From Pseudomonadota bacterium (GTDB lineage: Bacteria > Desulfobacterota > Desulfovibrionia > Desulfovibrionales > Desulfovibrionaceae), in NCBI GenBank assembly GCA_023453335.1, contig JAEXTU010000416.1, positions 1-6,131 on the forward strand: a DNA stretch of 6,131 nucleotides, written 5' to 3'. This document shows positions 1 to 6,131 of this stretch, one piece after another. How positions within the stretch are numbered: position 1 is the stretch's first letter; every line of letters starts with the position of its first letter. The position numbers and the translations under genes are program-made. The notes below the pieces were generated by a model. It had not been told where the DNA came from and ran no database searches. It worked only from the letters and a program-made list of their open reading frames with translations.

Positions 1-1
1 G

Positions 2-1006
2 GGGGCCGGGGCGGCCCGCGGCGACTCCGCCGTGGGCCTGGCCTGCGCCAACCTGCCCGAGTGCCGAGACGGGGTGCGCGGCGGGCCGGAGTGCCCCTTG
101 CAGCAGGCCCTGGCCAGCGGCAAGCCCTGCGAGTCCGAATACTCCCAGGTGGACGCCGACGGCCGCCTGCGCCACTTCCTGGTGCGCACCGTGCCTCTGC
201 GCAGCCCCTCCGGGCAGGTGCTCTCGGTAGTGCGCATCCGGCGCGATGTGACCCAGCGCAAGCTCATGGAGGTCAAGCTCCAGCAGTCCGAGAAGATGGC
301 CGCCATCGGCGAGCTCTCCACCTACATCGCCCACGAGATCAGAAACCCCCTCTTCGCCATCGCCGGGTTCGCCAACTCGCTGTTGCGCTCCCCGCACCTG
401 GACGCCTCGGCCCGGGAAAAGGCCGAGATCATCGGCCGGGAGTCGCGGCGGCTGGAGGGCATCCTCAAGAGCATCCTCAACTTCGCCCGGCCCATGGAGG
501 CCGCCCCCGGGGAGATGGACCTCAACGCCGTGGTGCGCGACACCGTGGCCTTCCTGAGCCTGGGATGCGCCGACAACCTGTGCATGGAGGTGGACCTGGC
601 CCCGGACCTGCCCCTGACCCGGGGCGTGCCCGACCTCCTCAAGCAGTGCCTGGTCAACCTGGTGAAGAACGGCCTGGAGGCCATGCCCGACGGCGGCCGG
701 CTAGTGGTCTCCACCCGCCTGGAGCGGGACCGGGTGGCCCTGACCGTGGCCGACACCGGCCGGGGCATCCCGCCCGAGAACCTGGACAAGGTGTTCAACC
801 CCTTCTTCTCCACCAAGGACCAGGGCGCGGGCCTGGGCCTGGCCATGACCAAGAAGATCGTGGAGGAGGCCGGGGGCAAGGTCCATCTGGAGAGCACCCC
901 GGGCCGGGGCACCACCGTCACCCTGCTCCTGGCCCCGGTGCTGGCTGCCCCTGACCCTGCCGAGTTGGGCCCGGCCGAGCCCCAGGCCCCGGCCGGCGGG
1001 GCCTAA
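2..1006 (+). CDS. PAS-domain sensor histidine kinase, 5' truncated by the window edge
   Basis: This is the C-terminal part of a two-component sensor kinase. The frame is open to the left edge, so the true start lies outside; the GTG at 32 is internal to a PAS domain and has no convincing ribosome site. Numbering from that GTG, residues 1-80 are the end of a PAS/PAC sensor with four cysteines (C5, C11, C21 in ECPL, C33), closing in RDVTQRKLME. A HisKA dimerisation domain follows, with the phosphoacceptor His101 in IAHEIRNPL. The HATPase_c domain shows the N box (NLVKNGLEAM, 209-218), G1 (DTGRGIP, 241-247), F box (FNPFFSTK, 255-262) and G2 (GAGLGLAM, 265-272). All catalytic motifs are intact. 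The last ~25 residues are an Ala/Pro-rich tail. No transmembrane segment is visible in this part. NtrB/ZraS-like in the kinase core; the signal and the partner regulator cannot be told from here. Confidence 0.95.
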   Translation, partial: GAGAARGDSAVGLACANLPECRDGVRGGPECPLQQALASGKPCESEYSQVDADGRLRHFLVRTVPLRSPSGQVLSVVRIRRDVTQRKLMEVKLQQSEKMAAIGELSTYIAHEIRNPLFAIAGFANSLLRSPHLDASAREKAEIIGRESRRLEGILKSILNFARPMEAAPGEMDLNAVVRDTVAFLSLGCADNLCMEVDLAPDLPLTRGVPDLLKQCLVNLVKNGLEAMPDGGRLVVSTRLERDRVALTVADTGRGIPPENLDKVFNPFFSTKDQGAGLGLAMTKKIVEEAGGKVHLESTPGRGTTVTLLLAPVLAAPDPAELGPAEPQAPAGGA

Positions 1007-1013
1007 AAAAGAC

Positions 1014-1041
1014 TTTACCAACTCTCTAGAAATTTTCTAAA
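1014..1041 (+). promoter_or_regulatory. Possible weak sigma70-type promoter upstream of rdgB
   Basis: In the AT-richer gap after the kinase, TTTACC (1014-1019) and TCTAAA (1036-1041) each match the -35 and -10 consensus at four of six positions, with a 16-nt spacer. The local fall in GC content in an otherwise very GC-rich window supports a regulatory role, but the match is weak and rdgB could equally be read from upstream. Confidence 0.25.
1027..1039. repeat. Short inverted repeat TAGAAA-T-TTTCTA
   Basis: Two perfect 6-nt arms flank a single central T, giving a 13-nt dyad. It overlaps the spacer and the -10 of the possible rdgB promoter, a position where an operator would act. An AT-rich dyad of this size could also arise by chance. 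Confidence 0.35.
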
Positions 1042-1056
1042 AGGGACCCCAAACCG

Positions 1057-1070
1057 CCCGGAAACCCGGG
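1057..1070 (+). other. Small GC hairpin between the kinase and rdgB
   Basis: CCCGG (1057-1061) pairs with CCGGG (1066-1070) around a 4-nt AAAC loop. A competing fold pairs GACCC (1045-1049) with GGGTC (1068-1072). The following bases (TCTTGATGCTTT) are T-rich but not a clean T tract, so this is at best a poor intrinsic terminator for the kinase, or a leader structure of rdgB. Confidence 0.3.
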
Positions 1071-1082
1071 TCTTGATGCTTT

Positions 1083-1087
1083 GGAGG
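1083..1087 (+). promoter_or_regulatory. Ribosome binding site of rdgB (GGAGG)
   Basis: A full GGAGG lies four bases before the GTG at 1092. It decides that start over the second GTG at 1101, because only the first start keeps the complete N-terminal beta strand MRAVVLATRN of the family. Confidence 0.7.
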
Positions 1088-1091
1088 TCCT

Positions 1092-1706
1092 GTGCGCGCC
1101 GTGGTCCTGGCCACCCGCAACCGCGGGAAGATCGCCGAGTTGTCCAAGCTTCTCGAAGGATTCTCCCTGGAGGTCTCGGGCCTGGACGCCTTTCCCTCGG
1201 TGGGGGAGGTGCCCGAGACCGGGGACACGTTTGCTGCCAACGCCCTGGAAAAGGCCCGCACCGTGGCCGGGCTCACCGGGCTGGTGGCGGTGGCCGACGA
1301 CTCGGGCCTGGAGGTGGACGCCCTGGGCGGTGCGCCCGGGGTGTATTCCGCGCGCTACGCCGGGGACAAGGCCGGGGATGCGGCCAACAATGCCAAGCTC
1401 CTGGACGCCCTCAGGGACGTGCCCGCAGGCCGGCGCGCGGCACGGTTCCGCTGCGTCATGGCCGCGGCCGCCCCGAACGGCCAGACCCTGCTGGCCGAGG
1501 GGAAATGGGAGGGCGAGGTGGCCCTGGCCCTCACCGGCGAGGGCGGGTTCGGCTACGACCCCCTGTTCTTCGACCCCCGGCTGGGCCGCACCGCGGCCCA
1601 GCTCACCCGCGAGGAGAAGAACGCGGTGAGCCACCGGGGCCAGGCCATGCGGGCCCTGCTCGCGGCATGGCCGGAGTTCTGGGCCCGGGCCGGCCTTGAG
1701 AAATGA
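1092..1706 (+). CDS. rdgB: XTP/dITP diphosphohydrolase (RdgB/HAM1 family non-canonical purine NTP pyrophosphatase)
   Basis: A cytosolic housecleaning enzyme that hydrolyses dITP, ITP and XTP to the monophosphate and pyrophosphate, keeping deaminated purines out of DNA and RNA. At 204 residues it has the usual length for the family. It starts with GTG, and all signature motifs are present in order: ATRNRGK (7-13) for nucleotide binding, ETGDTFAANALEKA (42-55), ADDSGLEVDALGG (68-80) with the conserved acidic pair D69-D70, GVYSARYAG (83-91), ARFRCVMA (117-124), GFGYDPLFF (152-160) and NAVSHRGQA (177-185), the base-recognition SHRG loop. Nothing is missing or frameshifted. It sits 85 nt after the kinase and 94 nt before glmS. 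In other bacteria rdgB is often found next to unrelated housekeeping genes, so no functional link with the neighbours is implied. Confidence 0.97.
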   Translation: MRAVVLATRNRGKIAELSKLLEGFSLEVSGLDAFPSVGEVPETGDTFAANALEKARTVAGLTGLVAVADDSGLEVDALGGAPGVYSARYAGDKAGDAANNAKLLDALRDVPAGRRAARFRCVMAAAAPNGQTLLAEGKWEGEVALALTGEGGFGYDPLFFDPRLGRTAAQLTREEKNAVSHRGQAMRALLAAWPEFWARAGLEK

Positions 1707-1720
1707 CCCCAACTTGCGTA

Positions 1721-1764
1721 CCGTCCGCCGGTCTGCGCCCGTTGCGGGGCGGGCGACCGGACGG
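1721..1764 (+). other. Long GC-rich hairpin in the rdgB-glmS gap
   Basis: The arms pair in three blocks: CCGTCC (1721-1726) with GGACGG (1759-1764), GGTC (1730-1733) with GACC (1755-1758), and GCCCG (1737-1741) with CGGGC (1750-1754), around an 8-nt loop. That gives 15 base pairs, with two 3-nt bulges on the 5' side only. Other registers of the inner stem are possible. No T tract follows, so a standard intrinsic terminator is unlikely. It starts 14 nt after the rdgB stop and ends 36 nt before the glmS start, so it could stabilise the rdgB 3' end, attenuate, or be a glmS leader element. The 94-nt gap is too short for a glmS ribozyme and shows no trace of one. No promoter was recognised in this gap. 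Confidence 0.5.
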
Positions 1765-1786
1765 GCACTGAACTTCCCCCCGCTGC

Positions 1787-1791
1787 GAGGA
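1787..1791 (+). promoter_or_regulatory. Ribosome binding site of glmS (GAGGA)
   Basis: GAGGA with a 9-nt spacer to the ATG at 1801. It fixes the start that places the catalytic cysteine at position 2, as the enzyme requires. Confidence 0.75.
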
Positions 1792-1800
1792 AACTGAGCC

Positions 1801-3624
<1,824 letters not shown>

Positions 3625-3625
3625 A

Positions 3626-5986
3626 ATGAAACGCGCACTCCTGCTGGCTGTCCTGGCGGCCCTGGCCCTGGCCGCCCCGGCCCTGGCCGCCCATGCCGGC
3701 GGCGACCAGGATGCGGCCTTCCGCCAGGCCCTGGCCGAATTCCAGGCGGTGAGCGCCTCGGAGCAGAAGGCCGCGGTGCGGGACAACTGGACCCGCGCCC
3801 TGACCTATTTCCGCGAGGCCCTGAACCAGGACCCCGCCAGCGAACTGGGGGCCAAGTCCCTGTACTACATGGGCCGGGTCTACCAGGAGCTGGGCCAGCG
3901 CTCCTTCCTGCACACCGACTTCTCCCAGGCCGCGGACTTCTTCCAGCGGGCGGTGAACCGCTTCCCGGCCAAGCACCCCTGGGTGGACGACTGCCTGTAC
4001 CGCAAGGCCGAGATCAGCGTTCGCCGCCTGGACTCCCCGGAATCCGCCAAGGCCGACCTCAAGCTCCTGCTCTCCCGCTTTCCGGACGGCGACCAGGCGG
4101 ACGCCGCACGCAAACTCCTGGCCGAACTCACCCGTTCCGCCCCCGCGGCCGCGTCCGACTCCGGCGGCCGCTCCGGCGGTCCCAAGCCCCAGGCCAAGGC
4201 CGGGATCAATACCGCCTACTACGCCGCGGTGAAGCAGTTCAAGGCCATGGAGTCCAGGAAGACGGCCCGCGACCAGTACGTGCGCGCCTCCCGCGAATTC
4301 GAGGAGATCGCCGGCCGGGACCCCGACGGCCCCTTTGCCGGACGCGCCCTGTTCTACGCCGCCTCCGCGGCCGAGGCCGGCGGCGAGTCCGGCCGCAAGG
4401 CCGACGACCTGCGCCGGGCCGCAGACCTCTTCGGCAAGGCTGCCCGCGCCTTCGAGTCCAAGGACTCCTGGGTGGACGACTGCCTCATGCGCCGGGCCAA
4501 GCTCCTGGTCCGCCTGGGCAATGGCGACCTGGCTTACGGCGACCTGCTCCAGATCGTGCACGAGTTCCCCAAGGGCGACCAGGCCGAGGCGGCCAAGGCC
4601 ATGCTCCGCACCATGGACGAGGCTCGGGCCGGCGCCAAATCCCTGGCCGCGCCCAAGGCCCCGGAGCCCGCCCCGACTCCCGCACCTGCCCCGGCATCGG
4701 CCCAGGCCGCAGCCGAACCCCAGGCAACCCCGGCCCCGGCCGGTTCGGGCGCCGCCACCCTCACCGACGTGCGCTTCTTCACCAGCGACGACTACACCCG
4801 CATCGTCCTGGACCTGGACAAGCCCGCGGCCTACGAGCACCATCCCCTCCCCGCGGACCCGGCGCACCAGAAGAGCCACCGCATGTACCTGGACCTCAAG
4901 GACACCCGGCTCTCGGCCCAGGCCAGCCGAACCCAGGACGTACCGGCCAGCTTCCTCCAGTCGGTGCGCGCCGGCCAGTACGACCCCGCCACCACCCGGG
5001 TGGTGCTCGATTTCCAGGAACTCAAGCAGTACCATGTGTTCGCCCTGGACAACCCCTACCGCATCGTCATCGACGTTTACGCCTCGGGCAGCAGCGCGGC
5101 CAAGGCCGAGCCCAAGGCCGAACCGGAGAAGCCCAAGGCCCAGGCCGCGGACAAGCCCAAGTCCAAAGAGCCCGGCGCGCCCAAGGCCTCGGCCAAGGCC
5201 GCGCCCGAGCCTGCGCCCGGGGAGAGGAACAAGAAGGTGGCCGGCGACGTGCTGGCCCAGCTGGGCATGACCATCGAAACCGTGCTCATCGACGCCGGCC
5301 ACGGCGGCAAGGACCCGGGCTGCATGGCCAAGGTGAAGGCCCCGGGCGGGTACGTGGAGGTCATGGAGAAGAACGTCACCCTGCACATGGCCAAGATCCT
5401 GGGTTCGCTGCTCCAGTCCAAGGGCTACAAGGTCATGTACACCCGGGATGACGACCGCTACGTGAGCCTGGAGGACCGATCGGTCATGGGCAACCTCAAG
5501 AAGGCCGACCTGTTCATCTCCCTGCACGTGAACGCCAACACCGACGACGACGTGCGCGGCCTGGAGACGTACTTCCTGGGCAAGGCGCGCAAGGACAAGG
5601 AGCTGCGCCTGGCCGCGTACGAGAACAACGTGGACCCGGTGAAGATCTCCGACACCCAGAAGATCGTGCTGGACCTGGTGCACAGCTTCAAGATCGAGGA
5701 GTCCAAGGTCCTGGCCGACGACGTGCAGAAGCGCGTGGTGCGCGACCTGCGCGCCAAGTGGGAGGGGATCAACGCCCATGGGGCGCGGCCCGCGCCCTTC
5801 TTCGTGCTCATCGGGGCCAAGATGCCCGCCATCCTGGTGGAGATCGGCTACCTCACCAACCCGGCCGAGGCCCCCCGCCTGCTGGACGAGAGCTACCTGA
5901 GGTCCCTGGCCGGCGGCATCCTGGACGGCATCGAAACCTACAAACGCGGCCTCAGGGTGGCCGGCATGGGGACCATGGGGGGATAG
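3626..5986 (+). CDS. Periplasmic N-acetylmuramoyl-L-alanine amidase with duplicated TPR-like modules, AMIN domain and Amidase_3 domain
   Basis: Hydrolyses the bond between N-acetylmuramic acid and the stem peptide of peptidoglycan; AmiC-like by architecture. A signal peptide spans residues 1-21 (basic MKR, a Leu/Ala core, PALA cleavage site), so export to the periplasm is expected. Two related helical-repeat modules follow (about 31-168 and 197-330), then a Pro/Ala linker (340-377), an AMIN domain (about 378-487, TLTDVRFFTSDDYTRIVLDL through NPYRIVIDVY), a Lys/Pro/Ala linker (491-535) and the catalytic Amidase_3 domain (about 551-773). The zinc ligands read as His559 (DAGHGGKDPG), Glu581 (MEKNVTL) and His634 (SLHVNA), with catalytic Glu739 (LVEIGYLTN). 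Residues about 654-705, between the last ligand and Glu739, look like the helical insert that blocks the active site in AmiB/AmiC enzymes until a LytM-domain activator binds; this is inference. At 786 residues it is far longer than E. coli AmiC (about 417), mainly from the repeat modules and linkers. The gene starts one base after the glmS stop. Confidence 0.94.
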   Translation: MKRALLLAVLAALALAAPALAAHAGGDQDAAFRQALAEFQAVSASEQKAAVRDNWTRALTYFREALNQDPASELGAKSLYYMGRVYQELGQRSFLHTDFSQAADFFQRAVNRFPAKHPWVDDCLYRKAEISVRRLDSPESAKADLKLLLSRFPDGDQADAARKLLAELTRSAPAAASDSGGRSGGPKPQAKAGINTAYYAAVKQFKAMESRKTARDQYVRASREFEEIAGRDPDGPFAGRALFYAASAAEAGGESGRKADDLRRAADLFGKAARAFESKDSWVDDCLMRRAKLLVRLGNGDLAYGDLLQIVHEFPKGDQAEAAKAMLRTMDEARAGAKSLAAPKAPEPAPTPAPAPASAQAAAEPQATPAPAGSGAATLTDVRFFTSDDYTRIVLDLDKPAAYEHHPLPADPAHQKSHRMYLDLKDTRLSAQASRTQDVPASFLQSVRAGQYDPATTRVVLDFQELKQYHVFALDNPYRIVIDVYASGSSAAKAEPKAEPEKPKAQAADKPKSKEPGAPKASAKAAPEPAPGERNKKVAGDVLAQLGMTIETVLIDAGHGGKDPGCMAKVKAPGGYVEVMEKNVTLHMAKILGSLLQSKGYKVMYTRDDDRYVSLEDRSVMGNLKKADLFISLHVNANTDDDVRGLETYFLGKARKDKELRLAAYENNVDPVKISDTQKIVLDLVHSFKIEESKVLADDVQKRVVRDLRAKWEGINAHGARPAPFFVLIGAKMPAILVEIGYLTNPAEAPRLLDESYLRSLAGGILDGIETYKRGLRVAGMGTMGG
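3716..4615 (+). repeat. Internal duplication of a TPR-like module in the amidase
   Basis: Residues 31-168 and 197-330 of the amidase align along their length. Shared landmarks are AFRQALAEF / AYYAAVKQF, the NQDP / GRDP turns, AADFFQRAVNRF / AADLFGKAARAF, the invariant WVDDCL (119-124 and 282-287) and FPDGDQADAA / FPKGDQAEAA. The WVDDC motifs are 163 codons apart. At DNA level an exact 19-bp match survives (3978-3996 and 4467-4485). Alternating helices of this kind usually bind other proteins. A Ser/Gly-rich spacer (about 171-193) separates the copies. Confidence 0.8.
4643..4756 (+). repeat. Low-complexity Pro/Ala linker coding stretch in the amidase
   Basis: Encodes residues 340-377, dominated by PAPTPAPAPAS-type runs. 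It is probably an extended flexible or semi-rigid spacer between the second helical module and the AMIN domain. Confidence 0.7.
5096..5230 (+). repeat. Low-complexity Lys/Pro/Ala linker coding stretch in the amidase
   Basis: Encodes residues 491-535, with recurring KAEP, KPKA and PKAS units and repeated GCCCAAGGCC-like DNA words. It tethers the AMIN domain to the catalytic domain. Its strong positive charge may favour contact with anionic wall polymers or the outer-membrane inner face (inference). Confidence 0.7.
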
Positions 5987-6041
5987 CGCCGCGGCCAGGC
6001 CGAGAACGCCGACGAAGAGATTCCCTGGGTTAGGCTTCTCC

Positions 6042-6071
6042 TTTACTCCTTCCCCCGGATTGGCGTAGACT
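6042..6071 (+). promoter_or_regulatory. Possible sigma70-type promoter downstream of the amidase
   Basis: TTTACT (6042-6047) and TAGACT (6066-6071) each match the -35 and -10 consensus at four of six positions, with an 18-nt spacer, in a stretch clearly less GC-rich than the coding sequence. A start near 6078 would place the hairpin at 6078-6103 at the very 5' end of the RNA. The gene it would serve lies beyond the window. Confidence 0.3.
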
Positions 6072-6077
6072 CTTCAT

Positions 6078-6103
6078 GCGCCGGGCCAGATTCGGTCCGG
6101 CGC
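6078..6103 (+). other. 10-bp GC hairpin in the 3' intergenic region
   Basis: GCGCCGGGCC (6078-6087) pairs with GGTCCGGCGC (6094-6103) with one G-U pair and a 6-nt AGATTC loop. The bases that follow (TCGTGCCCCTT) are not a T tract, so a classical intrinsic terminator is doubtful. It may be a leader element of the next gene or a weak terminator for the glmS-amidase unit. The rest of 5987-6131 shows no gene that can be supported. Confidence 0.4.
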
Positions 6104-6131
6104 TCGTGCCCCTTGCGGGCGCGGCCGCATT

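Noticed and set aside
1707..1800. glmS ribozyme
   Set aside because: The gap is only 94 nt, shorter than the ribozyme with its core pseudoknots, and no matching core sequence is seen.
5987..6060. Intrinsic terminator directly after the amidase
   Set aside because: Only a weak interrupted pairing (GAAG 6014-6017 with CTTC 6035-6038, CCT with AGG inside) is present and no T tract follows.
6030..6078. Short minus-strand ORF of 15 codons starting at 6078
   Set aside because: It has no ribosome binding site, no similarity to a known peptide, and is too short to support from sequence alone.

Overview
The window is a GC-rich stretch of bacterial chromosome with a strong G/C preference at third codon positions. 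All four genes lie on the + strand: the 3' part of a PAS-domain sensor histidine kinase (2-1006), the nucleotide housecleaning enzyme RdgB (1092-1706), glucosamine-6-phosphate synthase GlmS (1801-3624), and a periplasmic N-acetylmuramoyl-L-alanine amidase with an unusually long N-terminal helical-repeat region (3626-5986). Base composition, the cysteine-containing PAS sensor and the protein sequences suggest a high-GC Deltaproteobacterium of the Desulfovibrio type. This is inference from overall character, not a database match.

Layout. The kinase enters from the left edge without its start. An 85-nt AT-richer gap (1007-1091) holds a possible weak promoter, a 13-nt inverted repeat and a small GC hairpin before the rdgB start. 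A 94-nt gap (1707-1800) carries a long GC-rich hairpin ahead of glmS and has no room for a glmS ribozyme. glmS and the amidase are separated by one base, and the amidase Shine-Dalgarno lies inside the last codons of glmS, so those two are almost certainly co-transcribed and probably translationally coupled. The last 145 nt contain no confident gene. They hold a pyrimidine-rich tract, a possible sigma70-like promoter and a 10-bp hairpin, probably the leader of the next transcription unit.

Function. GlmS makes glucosamine-6-phosphate, the committed precursor of UDP-GlcNAc for peptidoglycan and lipopolysaccharide. The amidase cuts the stem peptide from the glycan strand, typically during daughter-cell separation. 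The tight pair therefore couples supply and remodelling of the cell wall. RdgB removes deaminated purine nucleotides and is linked only by position. The kinase is a separate signalling gene whose partner regulator is not in the window.

No new multi-gene system was found. The most interesting points are the duplicated TPR-like modules fused to the AMIN-Amidase_3 enzyme, the one-base glmS-amidase junction, and the structured leader of glmS.
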